Positions 40,857 to 50,420 of a stretch of 64,000 bases of DNA are shown here, piece after piece. Numbering within the stretch: position 1 is the stretch's first letter; every line of letters begins with the position of its first letter. This DNA comes from Ursus arctos (Eukaryota; Chordata; Mammalia; Carnivora; Ursidae), in the NCBI RefSeq assembly GCF_023065955.2, contig NW_026623008.1:20766001-20830000 (forward strand), given 5' to 3'. The notes below the pieces were generated by a model. It had not been told where the DNA came from, did not search any database, and worked only from the letters and a program-made list of their open reading frames with translations. Made by a program: the position numbers and the translations under genes.

Positions 40857-41820
40857 TCGGGACAGAGGACCGGTTGAAACAGACTGTGTGATGGAGCTGA
40901 GAGACTCCTTTTTAACAAAAAGTATTTGAAGAAATTTTACCTTTTTGGAAATGTTTTGGAAGATTTTAGTAATCAGCTCTTCTGACTCTTCCTGCAACAC
41001 TGCTGCCTTCATTTGCCTTCTGAGTTTGAAAACCAAGGTGCCATTGAGCAAAGTTCTAATTGTCTTTGAAAAGCAATTTTTCCAGGTAGGGATGTTATCC
41101 ATCTTTGGAGATAAGGAGTTTGGGGTTATTAACTAAAGTGGATCATAGGATTTATTCAACCCAGAGGCCTATCTCAGGTGACAGACACTGCATCCTTCAG
41201 GTTCTCTGGGTCAGAGTGCATGGGTTACCTGCTATATGCCAAATGGGGGGCAATGTTGATCCTTCATTTCAAGTATCCCTTCCCCCCAACAAGTTTGCTT
41301 TTAAGTTAAGTTTGGTGGCCCTGTGTGCTAGGGTGTGATGCAACCGGCTAAATCTAGACCAAAAGGCTCAAGACCTGGGAGCATGCTCCAAGGGCAGGCC
41401 TAGCTTTGACAAGCCCTTGAGGGACATTACTGTGACATCTGTGTGCCTGGCCCACCTGCTTCTTGACCTTAATTTCATTCAATAGGTATGAATCCACTTA
41501 CATATCTCCAGCACCTATGTGGAAAGTCTGGATTAACATGAAAAATCTGCAGCTCATCTCTACTTTCGTGCTATAGGAAATTGTTGGGGGGGGGGGTCCA
41601 CGGCAGGGGGGCACAGTAGGGGCAACTTGAGTAAATGGCCTAGGTCACAAGCAGCCTTCAGATATTTTAAGGAACACATATTAGGCTCAGCCTGAATTTT
41701 CAGGCTTTTTGGAGGAAAAATTATGAATAGTGGCAGTTACAGAATTGATCATATTGTCCTGAGAGGTCAGCCTATTTTTATGAAGACTGACACTGTAATG
41801 GGGAACAAGAAAACGGACAC
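40857..41820 (+). other. TRNAU1AP: TRNAU1AP 3' UTR (3' end approximate)
   Basis: Repeat-poor sequence follows the TAG at 40854-40856. I found no canonical AATAAA. AAGAAA near 41807 and AGTAAA near 41629 are weak candidates. In human the transcript ends at the SNHG12 3' end; applying that arrangement puts the end near 41820. Confidence 0.5.
41584..41596. repeat. poly-G tract
   Basis: Run of 12-13 G in the TRNAU1AP 3' UTR region, prone to length change. Confidence 0.9.
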
Positions 41821-41837
41821 AAACATACTTCAAAGTC

Positions 41838-41843
41838 TTTTAC
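41838..41843 (-). terminator. candidate SNHG12 polyadenylation signal AGTAAA
   Basis: Minus-strand AGTAAA, a known variant signal, lies about 180 nt beyond SNORD99. This agrees with the spacing I recall for the human gene. Confidence 0.4.
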
Positions 41844-42019
41844 TGGTCACTTCCGTGCCATGTGCCAGCAGTATCAGAAATACAAAGGTCATGGTTTTCC
41901 ACTAAAATAATCTGTTCTCTTCAGCTTGCCTCTTCCCATAGCGTTTCTGTCCTGAAAAGTATAAGCCAGTGTGTTAATATTCCCAATTAATTAATGCCAC
42001 CCAGGCTTTTTCTGAAGAG

Positions 42020-42090
42020 CTGGTCTCAGTCCCATATCCGCATTTATCATCCAAAGATGTCCACTCAGATTAGGTTTCATCCTGGACCAG
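42020..42090 (-). ncRNA. SNORD99: SNORD99-like box C/D snoRNA
   Basis: On the minus strand a perfect 6-bp terminal stem CTGGTC/GACCAG encloses a C box AGGATGA (one mismatch to RTGATGA), a D' box CTGA, a C'-like GGATGAT and a D box CTGA next to the stem. It is the fourth and most 3' snoRNA of SNHG12, where human has SNORD99. The imperfect C box is the main weakness. Confidence 0.75.
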
Positions 42091-42769
42091 TCAGCCTAAA
42101 CGACATCCCAAACTAGATGAACTACACTTGTTTCTACCCAATGCTTCTCCCACACTCCCAGGAAAGGGGCCAGTAAGATCCCACAGTTTGAGGTTTCCCC
42201 AACTTCAGCATGAGCTCAAACCATGACTGTGCATTCACAGCAATCGGAACTCGCTGCCGAAGGTGCAGGGCTTTGGCATCTGGTACCTTCTACTCCTAGC
42301 AGTGTGCTCTTGGCAAATCTAAGACCTAAGGCACACTGTAAACATTTTTCTCTTCTGGCCCTGAACAGCTAGTATGGCATACAAGGAAGGTCAGGTGTAA
42401 ATTACTATGAAAAAACTAGGACTTCCCGGAGGCCTGAACAGCCTTGTATCGATTCACTACACTACTCAGGTTCACACAAGGCTCAAGCATTCCTTGAAGC
42501 TGCAACGAAGCTATGCAAGTTTCCGGTAGCCAACTTACCCAACTATACACCCATCCTCACAGACGAGGACAGCTTTACCGGTGACAACCTAAAAAACCCA
42601 ACCAAAAAGGACACTCTCAGTAAAGAGGCAAGAAAGCCATTGATATTTACCAAATACAGAAGTATTAGCCATCACAACAGCTGCCGGAGCTTCACATTCA
42701 CCCTCCCTTTAAGCCTAAGATTATCCCATGTCAGACGGGAGGAGGAAACCAGTTCAAAGAGAATTCAAA

Positions 42770-42900
42770 CCCTGTTTGAAACTAGCCCACAGGCTCTATA
42801 CCAGACTATTAAACACCACAAGGCCAGCTTCAGTGTTCCTTTTCCTCCTTTTACGACCACCAAGACCAGCGTTCAGATCCGATGGGAAAGGGAACCGGAG
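42770..42900 (-). ncRNA. SNORA61: SNORA61 box H/ACA snoRNA
   Basis: The minus-strand sequence follows SNORA61 as I remember it: CCCATCGGATCTGAAC near the 5' end, AAGCTGGCCTTGTGGTG in the second hairpin and CTAGTTTCAAACAGGG at the 3' end. The H box AAAGGA is at 42837-42842. The ACA box (reverse complement of 42773-42775) leaves three terminal bases. Length 131 nt. Confidence 0.92.
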
Positions 42901-43118
42901 GGTCAGGCTGTCTTCAGCATCTGACCTTACCTCATCTAAAAACAGCAACAACCGGTGTCCTCAGACTCTTCAGTAGCAGACGCTGACAGGGACACTTGGG
43001 GGACACCTGCAGAAAAAAGTGAAAGCTCTAAACCAGAAAGTTGATCCAATACACCCATCTACATGGAAGTTAATGGAGAACACCTGGACTCGGGGAGAAG
43101 CTTCCAGCCCAGGTCCCG

Positions 43119-43250
43119 GGCTGTTATAGGAAAGTCGAGTGGCAGCTGCAGGTATGATGCTGACCTGTGCTGTCAAAGTCTCTCCAGGTTGCTCTAGCAT
43201 GCAGTTGGAGAACCCATGGCCACAACCGGCCACAGCCCTTGGAAACATGC
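43119..43250 (-). ncRNA. SNORA44: SNORA44-like box H/ACA snoRNA
   Basis: The minus strand begins GCATGTTTCC and closes its first hairpin with CATGC. A clean H box AGAGCA lies at 43190-43195. The second hairpin pairs GGAGAG with CTTTCC, has an inner pocket and a CAGGT/ACCTG apex, and ends at ACA plus GCC. The length is 132 nt. It is the second snoRNA of SNHG12, matching SNORA44 in the human order. The internal CTGTGGCCGGTTGTGGCC stem is distinctive. Confidence 0.78.
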
Positions 43251-43666
43251 TGTACCGACCTCCCCCCCCACTCCGGTAGTTCCCAGACACCTACCAGGCC
43301 CCGAGGCGGTTGTGTTCCATCAGTCATGACCCCAGAATCCTCACCAAAAAGCTCCACTTCAAAGTCCTCCTGGAATCTTCATCTGGCACAGCTGAGATGA
43401 GAAAACAGTGGTCCCGAATGATCTCAGTGTTCCCTTCCTTGGGTCTTCATAATCAAAGGCGTGACTGGCTTCTGGTACTTATGCCTTAAGCTTTTCACGG
43501 CAGTGACTCAAAGCACTACTGAGATCAGTGTCACCTGCCACTAGATTTTTCCCAGGACACCTGCCCATTCCACTCCACTTGCCCCTCCATACTGGTTTCT
43601 TGGGTCTCAGCAATTTGTTTCTCAAAAGTCTTTTTCTAGCAACTCTATGCAAGACCCCATTTAACA

Positions 43667-43848
43667 GGGGCACCTGGGTGTCTCAGTCCGTTAAGCGTCT
43701 GCTTTCACCTCAGGTCATGATCCCAGTGTTCTGGGATCCAGCCCCGCGTCGGGCTCCCTGCTCAGCGGGGAGCCTGCTTTTCCCTCTGTCCCTCCCCCTG
43801 CTCGTGCTCCTGCTTGCTCTCAAATAAATAAAATCTTGGGGGGAAAAA
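43667..43848 (+). mobile_element. Can-SINE inside SNHG12 (antisense to host)
   Basis: GGGGCACCTGGGTGTCTCAG head, AAATAAATAAAATCTT tail. Flanked by AAGACCCCATTTAACAG and AAGACCTCATTAACAG. Confidence 0.92.
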
Positions 43849-43946
43849 AAAGACCTCATTAACAGAACATTTCTGCTGGGCTCTGGAAACCTGTCAATTG
43901 TAATAAAGGACGCCACCTCCACCTGACAAATGGCAGATACAACGGG

Positions 43947-44080
43947 AACTGTCTTTTCCTGAAATGTTGCAGATCAGTTACAGCAAACAGAACGGCGACC
44001 GTCAAGGAAAACTGTCACTCTGGGCTCCTTTTTGACCACAGCAGCTATGTGGAAGCAGCTGCAGCTTCGATAAGGGCCTC
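43947..44080 (-). ncRNA. SNORA16A: SNORA16A-like box H/ACA snoRNA
   Basis: On the minus strand a first hairpin closes GGCCCTT with AAGG-A-GCC and has an upper stem GCAGCT/AGCTGC. A second hairpin closes TTTTCCT with AGGAAAA. ACA followed by three bases (ACAGTT) ends the RNA. Between the hairpins is AGAGTGA, an imperfect match to the H box ANANNA. The length of 134 nt and the first position in SNHG12 agree with human SNORA16A. The name rests on order and length as I recall them. Confidence 0.78.
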
Positions 44081-44214
44081 AGGGCAATTTAGGTCCCAGG
44101 ACCGCCCCAAATGCTGTCCAGCCCTCAGAGTCCCCTAAAGCTCATGCACTACTGCATAACTGAAATTCATGTACTGAAATATACTTGAGACCAAATAAGA
44201 GAACAGACACCCCT

Positions 44215-44348
44215 GGGGCGCCTGGGTGGCCCAACGGGTTAAGAGTCGGACTCCTGATCTCGGATCAGCGTTCGAGTTATGGTCCAGTTCGGCCCAGCGC
44301 CCCGCATTGGGCTCCACGCTGGGCACTGAGCTGAGCCTCCTTAAAGAT
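44215..44348 (+). mobile_element. diverged Can-SINE in SNHG12
   Basis: GGGGCGCCTGGGTGGCCCAA head; body diverged around GATCAGCGTTCGAGTTATGG. Confidence 0.82.
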
Positions 44349-44367
44349 AACATATAACCTTTTACAT

Positions 44368-44464
44368 ATTTTTTTAGACTGAGCTTATGTGCAACATGGG
44401 GATGGGAGCCCAAGGCCCCAAGATCAAGAGGCGCATGCTCAACCGATTGAGCCAGCCAGGCGCC
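44368..44464 (-). mobile_element. short Can-SINE in SNHG12
   Basis: CCCAAGATCAAGAGGCGCATG to GCCAGCCAGGCGCC, facing the previous element. Confidence 0.82.
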
Positions 44465-44499
44465 GAGAACAGATACCCTATTACCAATTACCACTTTAC

Positions 44500-44640
44500 T
44501 ATATGCCAGAGTTTGACCTCATTTAATCACAAGACCATTTTATCATCCGTTTTTACCTTTAAGTTTAGACCAACTAAGCTACCTACTGAAGGTCGCCAAC
44601 CAATGTAGAAAGCCACGAAACTGGGATTCAAAACAGGATC
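44500..44640 (-). repeat. MIR fragment in SNHG12
   Basis: GACCTCATTTAATCACAAG, AACTGGGATTCAAAACAGG. Confidence 0.55.
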
Positions 44641-45161
44641 TAAAGGACTCTTAAAACGCGACTCCCAGAAAACCCTACCCTTTTATCCAGTGCATGGATT
44701 GCTTAACGTGTTGTGCAGCCAGGTGACAGGTGAAATCACTTCCCCAAGGTCACCCAAACGTAGCTTTAACAGGCAGATTCAGTTTCAGATCTGGTGGACA
44801 CCACCGCGCGGGGTCTCCCAGGACTGCCCTACACCAGACCGCCTGTCCGCGTTACTCACCCGTCGCACTGCAGCGCAGGGATGCGCGGGCCGAGGCGGGG
44901 GCAGGTGCGGCCCTCGTGGGCCCCGGCCCCTCTCACCGCGCGTGCGGCGGACCAGGCCTTCCGGGCCTTGGTCCCAGCAGGCCGGGAGGCCCGGCAGCTC
45001 CGTGCCGCTCTCAACATCCCGCAGCCTTGGGAGGTAGGCCCGGCGTGTGCGGGGCGGGTGGCGGCGAGGCTACGGCGGGGTGAGAGGAGGATAGCGTGAA
45101 CTGCAGCAGGCCCAATCTCATCAGGAGACACGCCAGCACCGCGGCAGCTGGGAAAAAGGAA

Positions 45162-45189
45162 GCGCGGGCCCCGGAAGGGGGCTTATATA
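45162..45189 (-). promoter_or_regulatory. SNHG12 core promoter: TATA box and 5'TOP start
   Basis: The minus strand reads TATATAAG (45189-45182) and, about 27 nt from the first T, CTTCCTTTTTCCCAG starting at 45162. A TATA box with an oligopyrimidine start typifies ribosomal-protein and snoRNA-host genes. It sits in a CpG-rich block at about 44800-45300. Confidence 0.75.
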
Positions 45190-45589
45190 GGCCTCGCCCC
45201 TGGAGGCCGCGCCGACAATTGGAACAACGCGCCGCGCAGGCCGCTGGGAGTTGTAGTCTGCCCTGCTCCAAGCCCTGAGCGCCTGCGGAGTCCAGGCCTT
45301 TTTTGGCTCCGCCTGTGTTCCGTACTCCCGAATGTCGGGTACTGGGCACTGGGCTCACAAATGAAGCAGAACCGCCGTGCCCCCGGGAGTTCAGTCAGAC
45401 TTCCAAAGTTGGAAATGACGCTGTGAGCTGCGACAGGACGCCGCTCCGTGGGCGGCGGGGGAGCAGCGGCTGAGTGGGTTTGGGGAGGCGCTCTGCGAGC
45501 TCATGTTGGAGCGGGGCCCTTGGGGAGGGGTTCTTAGGAAGGAAGGGGCGACCGAGTACTCGGAAGATGAACGCATTATTTGTTCAAGG

Positions 45590-45775
45590 CTTACCTCTTC
45601 CACTAATAGATAAATTACTGAGCGGTTACCAAGTAAATGATGCTCGATTATCTCAGCTAGTTTTCATAATAACCCTGTGTATAGCTATTATAGTTACACC
45701 CACTTTACAGATAAGAAAACTGAGCAATGCGTCCAGGGAGCTAAGGAGGTAAGGACTGGAATCCATGAGTCCACT
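45590..45775 (-). repeat. MIR fragment
   Basis: CATAATAACCCTGTGTATAG, CCCACTTTACAGATAAGAAAA. Confidence 0.68.
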
Positions 45776-45799
45776 GCAGAGATCATTGCACCCTGCAAC

Positions 45800-45980
45800 C
45801 TTGCTAAACTCATTTATTAGGTTTGGTAGCTCCTGTGTAAGTTCCTTAAGAGTTTTCACATGTCTGTGAATAAAGACAGGTTTGCTTCTTCCTTTCCAAT
45901 CTGGATGCCTTTTATTTCTTTTTCTTGTCTTATAGTATTAGCTAGGACCTCTAGTACAATATGAATTAATAAGTTAAATT
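45800..45980 (-). mobile_element. L1 fragment, antisense
   Basis: CTGGATGCCTTTTATTTC and AGTATTAGCTAGGACCTCTAG are reversed L1 ORF2 hallmarks. It directly precedes a sense L1 end. Confidence 0.7.
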
Positions 45981-45999
45981 TCATCAAAATTAAAAACTC

Positions 46000-46435
46000 T
46001 CAGGGTGGGTTTCAGGAGAGGAGAATTTAAAAAGGACATGGGATATGGTTTCACTCATTTGTGGAACATAAGGAATAGCAGGGAGATCGGTAGGAGAAGG
46101 AAGGGAAGAATGGAGGGTAAACAGAAGGGGGAATGAACCAGGAGACTATGGACTCTGGGAAACAAACTGAGGGTTTCAGAGGGGAGGGAGGTGGGGGATT
46201 GGATTAGGCCGGTGATGGGTATTAAGGAGGGCACGTACTGCATGGAGCACTGGGTGTTACACACAAACAGTGAATCATGGAACACCACACCAAAACTAAT
46301 GATGTACTGTATGGTGTCTTTTTATTTTCACTGCTGTGTAAGTGCCTGGCATATAAAAGAGCTAGCACATAATAAAAGAGCTAACAACATAATAAAAAAA
46401 TTTTTTTAAATAAAATTTTAAAAAAGGACATGGGG
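46000..46435 (+). mobile_element. carnivore L1 3' end, sense
   Basis: ACTATGGACTCTGGGAAACA, GGTGATGGGTATTAAGGAGG, GCACTGGGTGTTA and CAAAACTAATGATGTACTGT mark the carnivore L1 3' UTR. A foreign block interrupts its terminal motif at about 46314-46370. Confidence 0.88.
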
Positions 46436-46519
46436 AAAAGGAATAAAAGATAAAAAATAATATCATACATTATTTTTAAAAATTAATAAATCCAGGATTG
46501 AATCAAGGATCATACATTA

Positions 46520-46551
<32 letters not shown>
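46520..46551. repeat. (AAAT)n microsatellite
   Basis: About eight uninterrupted AAAT/TAAA units before a SINE fragment. Confidence 0.95.
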
Positions 46552-46648
46552 GACATGAGGGTGGCTCAGTTGGTTAAGCGTCTGACCTTTGATCTCAGCT
46601 CAGGTCTTGGTCTCAGGGCGTGGAGCCTACAATCAATCAAATAAATAA
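46552..46648 (+). mobile_element. Can-SINE fragment after (AAAT)n
   Basis: GGGTGGCTCAGTTGGTTAAG then a large internal deletion to GGAGCC and AAATAAATAAAGG. Confidence 0.78.
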
Positions 46649-46654
46649 AGGACA

Positions 46655-46825
46655 TGGGAAACTTTTTTGGGTGATGTATGTTCATTATTTAGATTGTGGT
46701 AATGGTTTCATGGACGTGCACTTGCATCAAAAGTCATTACATTGTACACTCTAATATGTGCAGTTAGTTTACTATGTGTCTTTATACCTCCATTAAGATG
46801 TAAAAATAAAAAACATAACCAAGAA
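46655..46825 (+). mobile_element. older L1 3' UTR fragment
   Basis: GATTGTGGTAATGGTTTCATG, ATTGTACACTCTAATATGTGC and TTATACCTCCATTAAGATG. Confidence 0.75.
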
Positions 46826-46849
46826 AAATTTGATATTATTCACCTGCTC

Positions 46850-47360
46850 CAAAATCTCCACTGACTTCACGAGACATTCGGAATAAAAGCTGAAGTCCCA
46901 TGATGGCCTTTGAAGCTACATGATTTGGCTCCTCCTCCTCTCCGCCCTCATCACCCACCATTTGCTCCCTATTTCATTCTGCTCTCTTAGCCTCTTTGCT
47001 CTGCTTGGAGCATCCCTTGCCTGATCCCGCCTCAGGGCCTTTGCTCATGCTGTTCTGCCTGGAACTATCCTCTCTGGATATCACAGACACCCACACTACT
47101 CACTCCGTCACTCCCCCTCGTTTTGTGTTCTGCTGTCATCTCCTCAGAACACCCGATTTCGACGCAGCACCCTGCCGCCCTTCAAGCCATTGTCCTGCCC
47201 GGTCTTATTTATAGCACTTAGTGCTTCTTGACATCACATTATATAGGAATTTTTTTCTGTCTTCCCCATTACAGTGTGAGCTCTCAAGACCAGAATTGTG
47301 TCTTTTTATTTTCACTGCTGTGTAAGTGCCTGGCATATAAAAGAAGAGCTAGCACTTATT
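46850..47360 (+). mobile_element. L2 fragment
   Basis: GCCTTTGCTCATGCTGTTC, CTGGAACTATCCTCTC and TGTGAGCTCTCAAGACCAG are L2 3' hallmarks. Its last part is the source of the block copied into the L1 tail. Confidence 0.75.
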
Positions 47361-48655
47361 GAAACAATTGCGAAGTAAATGAACTAATCAATGAAAAAAA
47401 CTTGGCCATGGCCACATAGCTAGTAAGTGGCCTTTGGAACTAAAACCTTGATCTCTCTCATGCAAATGTGCAGAGCTGCCTGCTGTGGTGCACAGCTCTT
47501 CCAGATGACTTTGTGAGGTGGGCACCGTGGTTTGCCTTACTTAGCAGAAGGGGAAGCAGAGTGTGGGGGGAAAGCCACTTGCCCCGCCCCAGTCATAGAG
47601 CGAGTGTCTGGCAAGGTCCGCTGACATCTGGCTTCTGGGGCTCGCTGCAGAGGGCAGGCACATGACCCTCGCCCACAGCAGGAGCCTCTAAGAGAGGAAG
47701 TTCCAAGAGCCCAGTGCTGACAGTGCACTGCCCACGGGTGCTGACCACAAAGGCTTCTGGGAATGCTGGGTTCCAACTGCCTTTCAAGCTGTTGCATGCC
47801 TCTCTGCCTCTGTCCGGCGGCTCCTGCCGGGAGTGCCCTTCCTCCTTGAACTCCCTAGCTCTCCCTCATCCTGGGAGACCCAGCTTCAGAAGCGCCTCCA
47901 GCACAACGTCTTTTCTGAGCCTGTAGCTCCCCGAGTTCAGAGTCCAGCCCTAGTGTGGGATTTGACTGGCTGAATTAGTGAATGAATAGCACTTACCCGC
48001 TTTCATTCATTCTTTCAACCATTAATATTGACTTAGTTCCTGTTTTGAGCCGAGCACTGAGGATCCCACCATTGATCACTGCCCTCAAGTGACCTAGGGA
48101 GGAGACAGCGATCGCAGCGGACAAAAGGGCATGTGACCTCACTGGCCAGTCAGCGCGAGACTTCCTGAGGACAGGGATCTAACCCCAGGCCTGTAGTAGG
48201 AGTCAGCCCTTTGAAGAGGAGAAGAGGAGTGTTCCTGGCAGAGGGCAGAGAAGAGGAAAGATGTTCACATGGCTGGAGCTCAGAGTACCAGTGGTGGGTA
48301 AAGGAGGGGCTAGAGGCATCCATAGGGACCTGACACACAAAACATTTTTCCAGTTAAACAGAGTGAGGTGGAGACAATATCTCAATTAAGGACTCAGTGG
48401 GGAAGGTGGGAGTGGGGCCGACTCTTAATTTGGGCAAAGCTGGCAGGAAGGATTCCTTCCCGAACACACACCCTTCCTGAGGCTCCTCAGGGTTCCTGGA
48501 TTCTCAGGCTCCTCTCTTTTTCCTACTCCTAGAGATAGGGGACGAGCAGAGACATGGGCCCTTTCAGGCTCTCCCACGCAGGTGACCAATGACTGAGATT
48601 ACGTGGAGACAGGTCAAAACGGCTTCTTATTGATTTGTTAGGAGTTAGCCAGAAG

Positions 48656-48760
48656 AGGGGCACCTGACTGGCTCAGTTGGTAGACCATGTGATCTTGAGC
48701 TTGGGGTCATGAGTTCAAACCCCACTTTGAGTGTAGCAATTACTCACATACACACATACA
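48656..48760 (+). mobile_element. short Can-SINE
   Basis: GGGGCACCTGACTGGCTCAG head, GAGTGTAGCAATTACTCA end, then a CATA-rich tail. Confidence 0.85.
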
Positions 48761-48884
48761 TACATTATATCCACTGGGGGAAAAAAAGAGCTAGAAGAAA
48801 ACCTGGGCCTCCCTAGATCCTCAACCTGTCCTGTCATAATTAACACAGAATCAACACAGAAATAGCAAATAAGGCTTTGGGCTT

Positions 48885-49040
48885 GGGCAAACCTGGCAGC
48901 TAGTCTGTCTTCCTTGTTGAGTGACCTCGGATTCTTTATCTCTGAGCCTCAGTTTCCTCATCTGTAAAAATGAGCAGAATAACAACACCTTACAAGGTTG
49001 TGTGAGAAGGAAATATGATGTGATGGTCTGCAACAGTGAG
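48885..49040 (+). repeat. MIR fragment
   Basis: GAGCCTCAGTTTCCTCATCTG, ACAAGGTTGTGTGAGAAGG. Confidence 0.72.
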
Positions 49041-49661
49041 GATTTCGCCTCACCACCAATTTGCCAAATAAATTAAACTGGTAAAATCCACCCACGGTGG
49101 AACAATGAGATTAAACTGACAGATGAGCTGTCTGCGACCAGCCACAATTCCAGCCTTGATAACTTGGGCTTCCAGACCGCCTGGAGAGGGTAGACTGGCT
49201 CTTGGAGGCAGATGTCCCTGCCTTGCCCTTGCCACTAACCCACGGGGACCTGACCACAGTGTCCTGGTCCTCTTGGCACTTAATTTGCAGTCCCCCTTTG
49301 TGGCATCGGGGGCATAATGAAGTGTGAGACAAACTCAGATGTGAGTCTCAGCTCTGCTCTGTGACCAAGACAAGCCTCAGTCTCCTCGGCTCTCCAACAG
49401 GCACACCATGGCTTTCTTAGAGTTGTTGCCCGCAGAGTGTGAAGAACTGACCATCTGGCCTCGTAAATGTTAGTTGTCCAGACCACAGGCCAACTGCACT
49501 CCCTCTGGAATCGCATTTGCCTAGATCTGTCCGGCCTCCTACCAGCCCTGTTGGCCTGTGTCTCTCTGGGCCCTGAGGCCCCGCCCAGGCAGGTGCTGAG
49601 GATGCATTGGGGGCTGTTAAACATTGAACCTGGTCATTGAACGGGAGGCCCCACGCCAGGG

Positions 49662-49713
49662 CCAATGGAGCTCCGGGAAAGGAGCACCTGGGTGGGGAAG
49701 GGGCACCTATAAA
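49662..49713 (+). promoter_or_regulatory. candidate CCAAT/TATA promoter upstream of RAB42
   Basis: CCAAT at 49662-49666 and TATAAA at 49708-49713 are 42 bp apart on the plus strand, about 410 bp before the RAB42 ATG and outside its CpG island. The spacing suits a core promoter. No downstream donor or transcript evidence is available. Confidence 0.3.
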
Positions 49714-49969
49714 CCATCAACTTTCTGGAGTGGTGTGTCCAGCTCCAGCAGCAGGGGCCCAACTAGGGCACTGCCCGGAGGATGCGGTTGGAGAGAGAAG
49801 CCAGCGGGCGGGATGAGGTGGACGCTCGGGCGGTGTGGGGCTCGGGCCAGTGCGTGCTTGGTTCTCGTCCCTCGCTCGTCCTCCTCCCCACGCTGCCTTC
49901 TTTAATCTCCCATCCCGCGAGGTAGGGGCTATTAGAGGACAAAACTGGGGCCCCCACGGAGGAGAGCAC

Positions 49970-50420
49970 TAGCCCTGGTGTCTCGCGCCCCCGGCCAAGG
50001 GGCGGGGCCAGCCGGCGGGGCGGGGCGGGGCGGGGCGGGACGGCTGGCCTCGGGCTGGACGGCTGGCCTCGGGCGGCGGGGCGGCTGGGCTGCCGCGCGG
50101 CCGGGCTGCGAGACGCGGGCCATGTCGGCGGGGGGCTGCAGCTACCAGTTCCGGATCGCGCTGCTGGGGGACGCGGCGGTGGGCAAGACGTCGCTGCTGC
50201 GGCGCTACGTGGCGGGCGAGCCCGGTGCCCCGGAGCCTGAGCCCGAGCCCGAGTGGGCGCCCACGGTGGGCGTCGAGTTCTACAGCCGCAAGCTGCAGCT
50301 GCGAGCCGGGCCGCGCGTCAAGCTGCAGCTCTGGGACACGGCGGGCCACGAGCGCTTCAGGTGCGGGCCGGGCGGGCCAGGGACCTGGGGGGCGGGCAGT
50401 GCCCCCCGCCCCGCCTCCAT
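49970..50420 (+). promoter_or_regulatory. CpG-island promoter of RAB42
   Basis: A CpG-dense block covers the start of exon 1. A run of GGGGC GC boxes (four tandem copies at about 50015-50040) suggests Sp1-type control. No TATA box is near the ATG. Confidence 0.75.

Larger units (their letters stand above)
41820..45162 (-). ncRNA. SNHG12: SNHG12, snoRNA host gene (long non-coding, 5'TOP)
   Basis: Identified by position (tail-to-tail with TRNAU1AP) and by four snoRNA sequences on the minus strand in the order SNORA16A, SNORA44, SNORA61, SNORD99. The minus-strand promoter has TATATAAG at 45182-45189. About 20-27 nt further on is a C followed by a pyrimidine tract (CTTCCTTTTTCCC from 45162), a classic TOP start as expected for a snoRNA host. 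Strong minus donors occur at GACGG|GTGAGTAAC (44860/44859) and GCGCG|GTGAGAGG near 44936. A minus-strand AGTAAA at 41838-41843 fits a 3' end near 41820. Internal exon borders were not resolved. A plus-strand SINE sits in an intron at 43667. No conserved long reading frame was seen. Confidence 0.85.
45200..49960. other. intergenic region between SNHG12 and RAB42
   Basis: 45.2-45.6 kb is the shoulder of the SNHG12 CpG block. Beyond it are MIR, L1 and L2 pieces, two SINE fragments and unique sequence at 47.4-48.6 and 49.05-49.6 kb in which I see no gene. Confidence 0.6.

Noticed and set aside
41680..41760. Alternative C/D snoRNA (minus ATGATCA ... CTGA)
   Set aside because: No terminal stem. 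The locus at 42020-42090 has a 6-bp stem and all four boxes.
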